Positions 34,651 through 44,395 are shown, counted from the stretch's first letter. The stretch: DNA of 64,000 nucleotides from Tubulanus polymorphus (GCF_964204645.1 NC_134031.1:11818501-11882500); one strand, 5' to 3'. The notes: generated by a model from the sequence alone, not told the origin. Program-made: numbers and translations.

Positions 34651-34846
34651 CTTAGAATATTCATATATATATGAATAACATTTAAATCATTGAACTTCTA
34701 AAATCAATTTTAATAAAAAATATAGTATTAAAATGGAAGCAAATAAATACTACTGCCCAACATGTAATATCGATATAGATAAATCCCAAAAAGCAAGACA
34801 CAATAAAACTAGAACACATTTAGAAAATAAATTGAAACTAGAATAT
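34651..34846 (+). repeat. Inner terminal inverted repeat, left copy
   Basis: About 195 bp nearly identical, in inverted orientation, to 50541-50734. It covers CTTAGAATATTCATATATAT, the ATTTAAATCATTGAACTTCT motif, the PolB start codon and the first ~37 codons of PolB. Homology stops at the GAAACTAGAATAT word. Confidence 0.85.
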
Positions 34847-34984
34847 TTACAGTTATATTCAGAACAGTTAACAAAAGCAAAGAAATTTATTGAATTATGG
34901 AATAATGATCCAAATAATGAACAATACGTTGAGGAATTTGATATCAAGGAATCGAAAGAACTTATCAAAAGCAACGGAGAATGA
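34733..34984 (+). CDS. Chimeric small zinc-finger ORF: PolB N-terminus joined to an HNH-type tail
   Basis: 83 codons. Residues 1-38 (YYCPTCNIDIDKSQKARH, a C2H2 finger) duplicate the PolB N-terminus because the inverted repeat covers it. The remainder (LYSEQLTKAKKFIELWNNDP) instead resembles the C-terminal tail of the neighbouring HNH protein (DQLDKAKTFVELWNSTHN). It therefore looks like a by-product of inverted-repeat extension into an older copy of the nuclease gene, not a conserved gene. It may still encode a small DNA-binding peptide. Confidence 0.5.
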   Translation: MEANKYYCPTCNIDIDKSQKARHNKTRTHLENKLKLEYLQLYSEQLTKAKKFIELWNNDPNNEQYVEEFDIKESKELIKSNGE

Positions 34985-35063
34985 AAAAGGATGACGTTGA
35001 TCGAAGAAATGGAAGAGGATTCTAAAATTATTAACCAATTTAGTAAAAAAATACGTATAATAA

Positions 35064-35717
35064 ATGGAACCAGAACAACCACAAACTATAAATATTACAA
35101 ATAACACTGGTGTTATAAATATATATTACAAAAAGTGTTCTAAATGTGAATTAGATAAATTAGCTTTAACAGAATTTAGTAAGCGTAAGATTAGCAAAGA
35201 TGGTTTTCAATATTGCTGTAAAACTTGTACTAAACTATATACCAAACAATACCGAGAAGATAATATAGAACATTATAATTATTATATGGCAGAATATATG
35301 AGAGAAAGATATCAAACAGATCTTAATTTTAGATTGAAACAATGCTTAAGATCTAGATTAACACAATTATTCAACAAAGAAACACATTCAGAAACACTAT
35401 CTAATTTATTGGGTTGTTCAGATGAATTTCTCAAATCATGGATAATATATCAATTCGATGATAAAATGAATATAGATAATTATGGTGAATACTTTCATAT
35501 TGATCACGTGTTGCCGATTTCTAAATTTGACATGAGTGATGATTATAATAAGAAGCTAATCTGGAACTGGAGAAATTTAAGACCTTTAGAAAAGAAAGAA
35601 AACATAATTAAATCTAATAAACTAGATATACAGTTATATTTAGATCAACTGGATAAAGCAAAGACATTTGTTGAATTATGGAACTCAACACATAATGAAA
35701 AATACGTTGAATGTTAA
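35064..35717 (+). CDS. HNH endonuclease with N-terminal zinc ribbon
   Basis: 217 codons after ATACGTATAATAAATG. A four-cysteine ribbon sits near residues 26-56 (KCSKCELDKL, then YCCKTCTKLY), with a helical linker. A C-terminal HNH/endonuclease fold has FHIDHVLPISKF (the H-x-DH core), then WNWRNLRPLEKKENIIKSNK (the N and final basic part). This architecture is common in HNH nucleases of large DNA viruses and phages, where many act as selfish homing enzymes. In this element it lies next to the left terminus, outside the core gene set, and appears intact. It may cut a homologous element or be a hitchhiker. I saw no counterpart in the visible part of copy 2. Confidence 0.75.
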   Translation: MEPEQPQTINITNNTGVINIYYKKCSKCELDKLALTEFSKRKISKDGFQYCCKTCTKLYTKQYREDNIEHYNYYMAEYMRERYQTDLNFRLKQCLRSRLTQLFNKETHSETLSNLLGCSDEFLKSWIIYQFDDKMNIDNYGEYFHIDHVLPISKFDMSDDYNKKLIWNWRNLRPLEKKENIIKSNKLDIQLYLDQLDKAKTFVELWNSTHNEKYVEC

Positions 35718-36876
35718 ACGCTTAGAGAACCGGTTTCTCTCGATCTATGTCAAACCGCCTGTATGTAATTGTATTAGGTTGTTTACAAAAAACATCTGTG
35801 CTGTATTTCATATTCAGTTGAATGGGGCGCACCTCATTTGAATATTGATCGAACGTGCTATTTCGTTTGAAAAGGATTAATCAATTATATTACAAAGGAA
35901 GGAACATCTGTTGCACCAGACAGTGTTTAGCTAGTGAATAACTGGCAGTTATAAGCGCGCAGCACATAAGCATAGGAACGTATAGGATATTCTCTCTATA
36001 AACACAATTTTAGGAGGTTACAGTTATAAATGTAAGTACTGTTTTTGTTGTTATTAAGGCGTTGGAAAACGCTAAACATGTAAAACTTATCCTGGTAAGA
36101 TGAGCCACAAAATGGTCATGTTTAAGTGTTGTAATTAATATTTTACAACTACAACTTCAAGTTAGTTTTATTCTACGTTAGATATTTATCTTTTAGATAA
36201 CAAAATGAAGGCTATTGAATCAAGAAAGTGAAGATAGATGGATGTGGAATCAGAAATTATGGATATTTCAACTCATGAGACTGTAGCAGTTTAGCCATAC
36301 TGTATAGGCTTCCAATGCATTACGTTTGCTGGAATTTCAATTGTGTCATTAAGCTGTTGTTAATGACACATAGTGACAGATGTTGTATTATACTTTATTG
36401 ATTCCTGCATTCCACGCATACCTTACCGCTCGGCTGCCGAGCGGCTTGGAATGTGGAAATCGATAATGATTGTAGAATGAAATATATGTATTTATGAAAT
36501 AGTATTTCCACCAGTCGTTTCTTTGAATTTATTTTCAGTTTTAGGATTTATCATCAAGAATCCGAAATGACTTATCTGGACAGTTATAGTTACTGCTCCT
36601 AATAGATAGACAATAGTAGTGAGATAATCTAAATCCTAATTTAAATAAAATATAATAAAAAAACAATAACTTCAACTAGCTAGTGAATTCTATTATATTT
36701 TTAATATTTTCTTTTCAAAAGAGAATACTTTATATTTTGAATAGATTCAAATAGAAATTCTTTAAATTCAAATAGCTAGTATCAGTAGTCAATACTAGAG
36801 TTCTTTAACTTTAACTATCTAGTATCATTTGAAGAATACTTATAATATTTTTTTTTGCATTTTTTCTCTAATATAA
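35718..36876. other. 1.16-kb non-coding gap in Polinton copy 1
   Basis: No coding frame. Composition up to ~36600 is less AT-extreme than the flanking genes. It contains the perfect palindrome CCGCTCGGCTGCCGAGCGG (36424 region) next to a purine/pyrimidine-symmetric GCATTCCA...TGGAATG pair, which suggests a small fold-back insertion. From ~36600 to 36876 the sequence is AT-rich with four AACTAGCTAGT/CTAGTATCA-like words ahead of the next gene. Confidence 0.4.
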
Positions 36877-37476
36877 ATGTCAAAGAAATCTAATAAGAAT
36901 AGTATTGATATTGAAAAAACATTAGATGATTTAGGTATTAGTGATAATAAAGATACAGTTGTTTCTAATTCTATTCAAGTTAATAACAATATTGATTATG
37001 AATACTATTTATATTGTAAGCATCATCTAGAACTATTGATTGCCGGTGGAAAAACTAAAGAGTTTTTAACTAAGACTACTTTTCAAGAATTAGATGCTAT
37101 GAAACCCGATAAAGTAATAAAATATTTTAAGATTTATGAAGAGGCAAGATTATCTAAAATAAATGATTCTATTTCGAATGGTATTGTCAAATGTTATTCT
37201 AAGTTATGTAACCAGTTAATACCAATTGATGATGAAAATAAATTATATAATGATTTGAAAAATGACTACTTAGTTATGACTGAATTACAAAAATGGGTTG
37301 GTTACGCTTCATTCCAATTAGGATCGGTTATGACATTAATTTCTACTGGCGTCATAACATTTTCGAACATCAAGCCTATGGAATATAAATCAGGTAAGAA
37401 CGAAACAGATGTACTACAACCAAACATCGAAACAGAAGATGAATCAGAACAAAAATTAAGTAAAATAAATGAGTGA
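36877..37476 (+). CDS. Conserved-position Polinton protein of unknown function
   Basis: 199 codons from ATG after TTTTTTCTCTAATATAAATG. The protein is acidic at both ends with a mildly hydrophobic segment near residues 150-170 (YASFQLGSVMTLISTGVITF) that could be a single membrane or buried helix. I do not recognise a family. It overlaps the next gene by 8 bp, so the two are probably made from the same transcript region. Confidence 0.6.
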   Translation: MSKKSNKNSIDIEKTLDDLGISDNKDTVVSNSIQVNNNIDYEYYLYCKHHLELLIAGGKTKEFLTKTTFQELDAMKPDKVIKYFKIYEEARLSKINDSISNGIVKCYSKLCNQLIPIDDENKLYNDLKNDYLVMTELQKWVGYASFQLGSVMTLISTGVITFSNIKPMEYKSGKNETDVLQPNIETEDESEQKLSKINE

Positions 37477-37831
37477 TGGAGTTAAGAAAAAGGCTAGATC
37501 CGAGAAACAAATTAAATGGGCAAGAGAATTAGGTAAAAGATCTTCAGAATTAAAAAAAGCTAAGAAAAAGAAATTAACTGATATAAATGAATCACCTGAT
37601 ATTGATTCAAATGATAATCCATCTAATTCTTCTAATGCCGGAAGTAATTATAAATTATATATTACAATTGGATTAGTAACAGTTATTATATTATCCGGTG
37701 TAATATATAAATCAAAATTCAAATCTGATGATAAAGATGATTCCAATGACAATCGGAAACCTATTATACCAGAAAATAAGTCAAATCATAAAGTCATTGA
37801 AACTAAATCTAAATTATTATTAATGGATTAA
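37469..37831 (+). CDS. Small single-pass membrane protein
   Basis: 120 codons. A lysine-rich N-terminus (KKARSEKQIKWARELGKRSS) is followed by a serine/asparagine-rich linker, one clear transmembrane helix (YITIGLVTVIILSGVIY, residues ~68-85) and an acidic tail. The start overlaps the previous gene by 8 bp and the stop is 6 bp before the integrase ATG. Small membrane proteins of this kind are frequent in Polintons, but the exact role is unknown. Confidence 0.6.
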   Translation: MSDGVKKKARSEKQIKWARELGKRSSELKKAKKKKLTDINESPDIDSNDNPSNSSNAGSNYKLYITIGLVTVIILSGVIYKSKFKSDDKDDSNDNRKPIIPENKSNHKVIETKSKLLLMD

Positions 37832-37837
37832 AATAGA

Positions 37838-38914
37838 ATGAAAAAAGAACAATATTTAAGAGATTTATATTATAACCCAGAAAGTGAAGTATCATATTCT
37901 AACGTTTCAGAATTATGGAATAAAATTAAATCTGATAATGGTGGTATAAAATATAGTGAATTAAAATCATGGTTACAAAATCAACCCACATATCAAATTC
38001 ATAAAAAGATGGATAAAACTTATTTAACAAGAAAAGTTATGGTTTCATATATCGATCAACAATGGCAAGCTGATTTAATTGATATGAAGAACTTAGAAGA
38101 ATACAACAAAGGATATTTCTGGATACTGAATGTTATAGATATATTCAGTAGATACGCATGGAGTATCCCGATTAAAAATAAAACCGGTATAGAAGTTACA
38201 AATTCTTTCAAATTAATATTTAAAGAAGCTATCCCAGATAAAATACAATTTGATGAAGGTAAAGAATTTTATAACAAACATTTTAAAAAACTATTAATTG
38301 ATAACGATGTAGAATATTTTTCAACACATTCAGATAAAAAAGCATCTGTTATAGAAAGATTTAATAAAACATTGAAAACTAGAATGTGGAAATATTTCAC
38401 CGCTAATGAAACATATAAATATATCGATGAGTCTATAAATATATTAGATGATTTAGTTAAAGGTTATAATAATTCTAAACATAGTTCTATAGATATGAAA
38501 CCTATACAAGCTAGAAAAGAAGAAAATTCAGAAATAGTTTGGAATAATTTATATGGAGCATTTGTTACACATGATTTTGGAGAACCTAAATTTAAAATAG
38601 GACAACACGTTAGAATTTCTAAATATCGAAAAACATTTTATAAAGGTTATACCCCTAATTTTACTGAAGAAATATTTAAAATTAAAAAGATAATATTAAT
38701 GTTTGATTTAAAAGATGAAGAAATATTAGGTTATTTCTATGAACAAGAATTATCATTAGTACCAAATCCAGATGAAATAGAATACAAAATAGAAAAAGTA
38801 TTGAAAACAAAAACTCTTAAAGGAAAAAAGTATTCTTTGGTGAAATATGAAGGATATGATGATAAATTTAATGAATGGATTTTATCTAGTAAAATTAAAA
38901 GAATAAATGAATAA
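37838..38914 (+). CDS. int: Retroviral-type DDE integrase with C-terminal chromodomain
   Basis: 358 codons. The rve core shows QWQADLIDMKN (first D), KIQFDEGKEFYNKHF (second D) and KASVIERFNKTLKTR (E), with normal spacing. A YNNSKHSSIDMKP block follows, then an SH3-like region, and a chromodomain ending (YKIEKVLKTK, KYSLVKYEGYDDKFNEWI) at residues ~305-355. This is the hallmark integrase that inserts Polinton DNA. The chromodomain probably directs the choice of target chromatin. The gene is intact and overlaps the ATPase gene by 8 bp. Confidence 0.93.
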   Translation: MKKEQYLRDLYYNPESEVSYSNVSELWNKIKSDNGGIKYSELKSWLQNQPTYQIHKKMDKTYLTRKVMVSYIDQQWQADLIDMKNLEEYNKGYFWILNVIDIFSRYAWSIPIKNKTGIEVTNSFKLIFKEAIPDKIQFDEGKEFYNKHFKKLLIDNDVEYFSTHSDKKASVIERFNKTLKTRMWKYFTANETYKYIDESINILDDLVKGYNNSKHSSIDMKPIQARKEENSEIVWNNLYGAFVTHDFGEPKFKIGQHVRISKYRKTFYKGYTPNFTEEIFKIKKIILMFDLKDEEILGYFYEQELSLVPNPDEIEYKIEKVLKTKTLKGKKYSLVKYEGYDDKFNEWILSSKIKRINE

Positions 38915-39518
38915 AGATTTATTTATATTTGAACCTCATAATATGTTAGTTACTGGTGTAACCAATTGTGGTAAAACACACTTCATATTATATTTATTAG
39001 AAACTATTTATAAGAATCATTTTGATAATATAATATTATTCTGTCCTACATATGAAATGAATAAAACATATAATAGAGATATAGTTAAGATAAAAAAGTT
39101 TATTATATTAGACCCTAAAACAGTAAAAGAAAATTTAGATAATTGTATTAAAATAGGAATTGATACTTATAAAGGATCTAATACATTATTTATTATCGAT
39201 GATTGCGCAAATTTACATGATTCTGAAATTAGAGAAAGTGAGTTATGTTATTTAGCTTTCTCTGGTAGACATTTTGGGATAACAACATGGGTTTTAAATC
39301 AGAAATATAATTCAATTGTGAAAGATTTTAGAGAGAATATAAGATTTCTAGTTTTATTCTACAACAAAGATAGAAAATCTATGCAACAATCATTGGAAGA
39401 AAATCAAATTATACCTCCTGAATTACATGATGAATATATGAATAAATTAAAGAATAATAAAGGTTCAAAATTATTACTGAGACTACAATTTCCATATGAA
39501 TATAAATTTATAAAATAA
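38907..39518 (+). CDS. A32/FtsK-HerA-like genome-packaging ATPase
   Basis: 203 codons. Walker A is MLVTGVTNCGKTHF (residues ~13-26), Walker B is NTLFIIDDCANL (~91-102), and the sensor-type block is GRHFGITTWVLNQKYN. Size and motifs match the compact packaging ATPases of Polintons, virophages and adintovirus-like elements, which pump DNA into the capsid. It is intact. The last gene of the rightward set, it is followed by the palindromic gap. Confidence 0.92.
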   Translation: MNKDLFIFEPHNMLVTGVTNCGKTHFILYLLETIYKNHFDNIILFCPTYEMNKTYNRDIVKIKKFIILDPKTVKENLDNCIKIGIDTYKGSNTLFIIDDCANLHDSEIRESELCYLAFSGRHFGITTWVLNQKYNSIVKDFRENIRFLVLFYNKDRKSMQQSLEENQIIPPELHDEYMNKLKNNKGSKLLLRLQFPYEYKFIK

Positions 39519-40170
39519 CTATTTGTATACCTATGTATTATATATGTATTAGATATGTATTATATACCTCCCCTAATGTCTTTATTATCTTTAGTACTTT
39601 TAGTACATAAAGAATAAATCTTTATTTTATTAGTAGTGAATAAAATAAAATAGAACTACTAAACTACTAAAGATAATAAAGACATAACAAACACATAGAT
39701 TTATCATTACTGAATCAAATATATATAATAAATATGTGAGATAAATAAATCTATGATATTTATTACATCTATATGTGTTTTGTTATGTCTTTATTATCTT
39801 TAGTACTTTTAGTACATAAAGAATAAATCTTTATTTAATTAGTACTTAGAAAAATAAATATATAAATAATTTTTATAAATGATAAATCTATGATATTTAT
39901 CATTATTGAAACAGATATATATAATAAATATGTGTGATAAATAGATTTAATTATTGAAACAGTAATATATAAAATCCATCAGATGAATAAATATAATTAT
40001 TGAAACAGTGTTATATACATATTTATGTCTTTATTGTCTTTAGTAGTTTAGTAGTTTTAAAAATAATTTTATTCACTACTAATAAAATAAAGATTTATTC
40101 TTTATGTACTAAAAGTACTAAACTACTAAAGACAATAAAGACACAAGGGGTATTATATTCATATTTTAAA
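39519..40170. repeat. Palindrome-rich gap between convergent gene sets
   Basis: Extremely AT-rich. The word TGTCTTTATTATCTTTAGTA occurs directly at ~39578 and ~39785 (and, as TGTCTTTATTGTCTTTAGTA, at ~40025). Its inverse (TACTAAAG-ATAATAAAGACA type) occurs at ~39660-39690 and 40115-40143. These pair into at least two long hairpins (39575-39690 and 40023-40143), and a third pairing spans the middle through CATAACAAACACATAG and its inverse near 39775. Short iterated words (ATATATATAATAAATATGTG) occur twice. Candidate roles are bidirectional transcription termination or a replication structure. Confidence 0.6.
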
Positions 40171-41382
40171 TTACTTTTCTGATTCTAATTCTAAAAACAA
40201 TTTGCGCCATGCAACTCTTAATTCTTGCGATCTTCTTTCACCTAATAGTTTAAAATGATAACCATTACCATTCAAACCCTTAACAAAAAATTCATAAGTT
40301 AAATAAATATATTGGTTTAATTTGTCTTCACTTATATTTTTATATTCATTTTTTGCTTCATTTCTTATTTTATTTATAACATCCTGTGAAAAATCTTCAT
40401 AACTATAGTATTGAATTATTTCATCAAAGTTATCACTTATATTATCATTAGCAGCAACTTTTTTCAATTCTGTTAAAAAATCTCTCCTTTTAAATTTGAT
40501 GAAATAATATATGCCCCAATAATTATTTAGATCAATTTTTATAAGCGTCCGACCAATTTTAATATCTGATAATACTTGTTTTGGATTATTTCTTACATAA
40601 TCGATAAAAATTGATCTATATAATTTCCTATGATCATTATTTTCGATATCAAAAAATGCAGATGGTACTCTATAAAGGTAATTTAAATCAGCAGCTTTTA
40701 TTGTATGTTCAAAAGAATTATCATGTTTAATTCTATCTTTAGGTAATACAACAACATTACACTTTTCACATATATTTCTTTCTATATTATCCAAATGTAT
40801 CTGTGTTAATTTATGCTTTGAAAAATTACTACGACTTATATATTTATCACATTCTTCACAATATTTATCTTCTTTAACATTATCATTATCAATTTCACTA
40901 TCATTATTTAATTCATTTAAAATCTTATTCTTATTTTTCTTATGCTTGAGTGAATTAAGATGAGTTGCCCAATTCTTATAACTTTTATACTGTTTACATA
41001 CGTCACAATATTTTTCATTTGTCTTTTTTGATTCAATATCATATGTAGAGGGTATATTATAAGATGTAGATGCTGTTACATCTTCTATTTTATATTCAAT
41101 ATCATTCTTATCTTCTATTTTATATTCAATATCATTCTTATCTTCTATTTTAGTTTCAATATTATCTTCTATTTTATATTCAATATCATTCTTATCTTCT
41201 ATTTTAGGTTCAATATTATCTTCTATTTTTGTTTCAATATTCTTATCTATTTTACTTATTCTATATTTGAATTGATTAAAGTAATCTCCAAAATACTTAC
41301 TGTATTCATCATAAGGTAATATATAATATATATCTGATATCATTTCACTTGGAGTTTGTATTTCATATATTCCACCTTCCAT
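40171..41382 (-). CDS. Zinc-finger protein with internal KIED repeats
   Basis: 403 codons. Residues ~45-100 are a tandem repeat of DNIETKIEDKNDIEYKIED type, five to six units, encoded by a near-exact 24-30-bp repeat (41085-41240). Next come three C2H2-like fingers (YCDVCKQYKSYKNWATHLNSLKH; YCEECDKYISRSNFSKH; ICEKCNVVVLPKDRIKH) and a C-terminal helical domain (YYFIKFKRRDFLTELKK). The fingers resemble those at the PolB N-terminus. It probably binds nucleic acid. The family is not identified, and the location next to the capsid gene gives no clear role. It is intact. Confidence 0.6.
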   Translation of the reverse strand: MEGGIYEIQTPSEMISDIYYILPYDEYSKYFGDYFNQFKYRISKIDKNIETKIEDNIEPKIEDKNDIEYKIEDNIETKIEDKNDIEYKIEDKNDIEYKIEDVTASTSYNIPSTYDIESKKTNEKYCDVCKQYKSYKNWATHLNSLKHKKNKNKILNELNNDSEIDNDNVKEDKYCEECDKYISRSNFSKHKLTQIHLDNIERNICEKCNVVVLPKDRIKHDNSFEHTIKAADLNYLYRVPSAFFDIENNDHRKLYRSIFIDYVRNNPKQVLSDIKIGRTLIKIDLNNYWGIYYFIKFKRRDFLTELKKVAANDNISDNFDEIIQYYSYEDFSQDVINKIRNEAKNEYKNISEDKLNQYIYLTYEFFVKGLNGNGYHFKLLGERRSQELRVAWRKLFLELESEK

Positions 41383-41414
41383 TTATTATATATATTTTTA
41401 TTAAAGTTAAAATT

Positions 41415-42662
41415 TTAATACATAACACTATCTAATTGTGAATTTACAATATTTAATTGCGCGTCAGATATAATATAAATGTGCATTTTGAAATTTTTGA
41501 TTCCTTTATTCTTTGTCATGAATAATTGTATTCCATCTTTTGTATTTTGTAGTTTTTTTCCAGAACCATGTAATAAGTTATCTTCAGTTGTTCTAAAATC
41601 TAACCATAATGCGTATTTATTACCGGTATAATAATCAATTTGATTAATGTTACAATTTTCAGATGATTTTACTTTTTCATTCATAAAATGTTTTCTAATT
41701 TCTGGCCATTGATCCATCATTCTCATTCCTTGACAAAATATTTTATTCGCTATACCTTCAATAGTTATTTCTACTTTTGATATTTCAGGATTATAATAAT
41801 TGTCAACATTTATTGCGCCATTAGTATACGTTCCATTGGTAAAAAATATTAATATACCTTTAATAGATCTTCTAGGAAAGTTAATATTCTCATTAATTAT
41901 TTCATCATTTGCATTAATAGTTACAGTTTTAAATTTATCAATATAATCATATAATAATGAAAATCCTTGATTGTATTGAGTTTGAATTATACTTGAAATA
42001 TTTTCATCAGTTACTGTATCATATTCTAAACATATATTTGATAATTTATAACTCATATCTTTATTAACACTAGATAATACAATTTCATTTACAGGAGCAA
42101 ATGTTATCTCAAATATAACGTCTTCTTGAATTGCGTATTTATATAAAGGTGCATTATTATTTATCAATTCAAAGTCTAATGGAATTTTATATTTGCTTCC
42201 ATATATACTTTTTATCAATTTATCTACATCATTAGTTAATATTGCGCTATTAGCTTCTGATCTTAATTTATTTTGGTTTTCTGATTGAATTCCTTGAAAT
42301 ATCATATTATTTCTATTTTCTTTAGTTAACCATAAATCTTTATAATGCATAAATAAATTATAATCATCTAATGAGAAAACTGTTTCTGGACCAATCTTTA
42401 TTGTTAACTTTTTAATCAAATATCTTCCAACATTATCAACGACATAATTATTATTATTACCGATTACTTTTATATCGGCTGATAAATAAATACTATTTGG
42501 AACATAAAAAGTATTTTGTGTTAATCGAGGGATTCTAACGTATAAAGTTTCATCGGGATTAATATTTGAAGGGTTATGAGTAATTATATGATGTGATCTT
42601 TCTGCTTTAATAGCATTAGATATTCTATGATTCTTAGAAGGATTGATATAACTCCCACTCAT
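41415..42662 (-). CDS. mcp: Major capsid protein, double jelly-roll type
   Basis: 415 codons, intact. It begins MSGSYINPSKNHRIS after TTTTTTTGTTAAATAAATG. Strand-rich sequence contains DETLYVRIPRLTQNTFYVPN, a VGRYLIKKLTIKIGPET block, and the C-terminal VEITIEGIANKIFCQGMRM, then WPEIRKHFMNEK. This order and length match Polinton double-jelly-roll major capsid proteins, which form the hexagonal capsomers of an icosahedral particle. The gene precedes the zinc-finger gene by only 32 bp. A second copy starts at 63943. Confidence 0.85.
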   Translation of the reverse strand: MSGSYINPSKNHRISNAIKAERSHHIITHNPSNINPDETLYVRIPRLTQNTFYVPNSIYLSADIKVIGNNNNYVVDNVGRYLIKKLTIKIGPETVFSLDDYNLFMHYKDLWLTKENRNNMIFQGIQSENQNKLRSEANSAILTNDVDKLIKSIYGSKYKIPLDFELINNNAPLYKYAIQEDVIFEITFAPVNEIVLSSVNKDMSYKLSNICLEYDTVTDENISSIIQTQYNQGFSLLYDYIDKFKTVTINANDEIINENINFPRRSIKGILIFFTNGTYTNGAINVDNYYNPEISKVEITIEGIANKIFCQGMRMMDQWPEIRKHFMNEKVKSSENCNINQIDYYTGNKYALWLDFRTTEDNLLHGSGKKLQNTKDGIQLFMTKNKGIKNFKMHIYIISDAQLNIVNSQLDSVMY

Positions 42663-42682
42663 TTATTTAACAAAAAAATTAA
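42660..42682 (-). promoter_or_regulatory. Polinton gene-start motif before the major capsid gene
   Basis: Reads TTTTTTTGTTAAATAAATG ending in the capsid ATG at 42662, preceded by TAATTAAT. Copy 2 has the same word at 63927-63945. Confidence 0.55.
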
Positions 42683-44395
42683 TTATTTATTTTTTGATAT
42701 CATATTTACTAAACCAAAAATAATAGCACTTACAACTGTAATTAAAAATAAAATAATATGTTCAGCAGCAAAGTTAATAATGTTTCCTACAGATTTCAAT
42801 ATAAAACCAACAATTGAAGCAATAACTCCTGGTAAAGCTGCAGCAGATTTTTTAGATAGTTCCCATAAATATTTTGCTAATTTCTTTAAACCATCCTTAA
42901 CTTTATCTTGTATAGAATTATTACCTGGAGGTTTATCTGGTTTATTGGGAGTGGGAGTAGGAGTAGATTTTAAAGCATTTGATATTGCTAAACCAATTGT
43001 TGTAAATAACATAGTTACAGCTGTTAGAATTGAAAGAATTGTTATTCCTTCTAACTTAAATAATAACTTTATTCTGTCTTTTAATGATATTTCAGAATCT
43101 GGTTTTATCAACAAATCTTTAAAAATAACTTTTAATTTTTTAATATGATTAAGATCATATGATTTTAATAATATATCTCTTTCTTCTTTTTGTAATTTTA
43201 TGTTATATTCTAAATCATCTATTTCTTTTACTAAAGCTAACTTTCTGTTTTCATAATCAGCTTCATAAACTACTTGATGATCTCTATTTAATTATAATTG
43301 TTTTAATTCTTCATCTACATTAACTAATTCTTTTTCTAACATGGTTATTTTAGAAAATCTCATCTTAATATTAGCAATTTCATCAGCTGATACTTGTATA
43401 CCTTTAATTTCTCTACGTATTTGTTCAGGAAATGCTTCTAATTCTTCATCAGTTAAATTAACAAATCCTTTTTCTAGTAAATATTGCAGTCGATTTATTC
43501 CAGTTTCAGAACCAGATGTATCTGATATACTATTCATCAGTTCTTCTGAATCTCTTAATCTATCAATTTGTTTTTCTAATTGTAATTGATTTGAATAATT
43601 ATCAATTGGTTGAGTGTCTCTTCTCGATGTTTCGGGTGTTGAAGATCTTAATCTATCTAATCGATTTCTATTCTCTTCCATTTCTGGATCAAAATCAGTA
43701 GGATTTGGATTTTTAAATGGATTTTTAAATGGTGAATATTTGTTTATATCAATTTTAGGAATTGGTTCTTCTTTATTTATTCTATCGAGTGCATTCCATA
43801 TAATTCTGAGAAATTCTGTGCCACCTTTTGAACGTTCAATTGTAGATCTTGCTCGCATTTCAGGTTCATAAATATTTTCTTGACCCATTTTAGATAATTG
43901 AATTGATACAATTTTGTTATTTAAATTAACATTATAATACCATGAATCATTTTTAAATTCTAAATTATTTTTGAAATATGGGTCATCCTTAAAAATTTGT
44001 TCTACAACATCTTCAGTATCAATTTCATCTATTACAACTGTTGGTAATAATTCGTTAACAATTGTATCTGTTACTCTAGATTTCATTTTAAATAATTCCA
44101 TAGGTTTATCAGGATTTTTTTCGTGTTGTTTTACTAATAGTTCCATAAATTCTTTTCTTTCTCTTCTAGTTGAAATTCTACCAATTTCAGGAGCTTTTAA
44201 ATATTTATTTAATCTTTCACGTAATTCGGGATCATCATCATCATAATCATCATCTTCACCTTAATTAGTATTATATGCTGTTTCATCATCATTATCAATA
44301 TTAGTTTCTACATCATTATAATCATTATCAATATATCCTTCATTATTATTTCCTATTTCTCCCATTTCATAATCTTCTCCACCTTCTACATCCAT
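42683..44395 (-). pseudogene. Large coiled-coil protein with C-terminal membrane helices (broken)
   Basis: One frame from ATG at 44395 to the stop at 42683, interrupted by in-frame TAA codons near 44260 and 43292, ~570 codons in all. Order: acidic N-terminus (MDVEGGEDYEMGEMGN), then a DPELRERLNKYLKAPEIGR segment, a central conserved region (RARSTIERSKGGTEFLRIIW), an LRSSTPETSRR linker, a TDEELEAFPEQIRREIKG coiled-coil, and a hydrophobic C-terminus with three helices (ITILSILTAVTMLFTTIGLA; AALPGVIASIVGFIL; HIILFLITVVSAIIFGLVN). Polinton proteins with this plan, ending in an AALPG-type membrane segment, are common and presumed virion- or membrane-associated. Role is inferred. Confidence 0.7.

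Noticed and set aside
42627-43148. 173-codon plus-strand frame opposite the membrane-protein gene
   Set aside because: It mirrors the conserved minus-strand Polinton protein. The latter has homologous sequence in copy 2 and the start motif.
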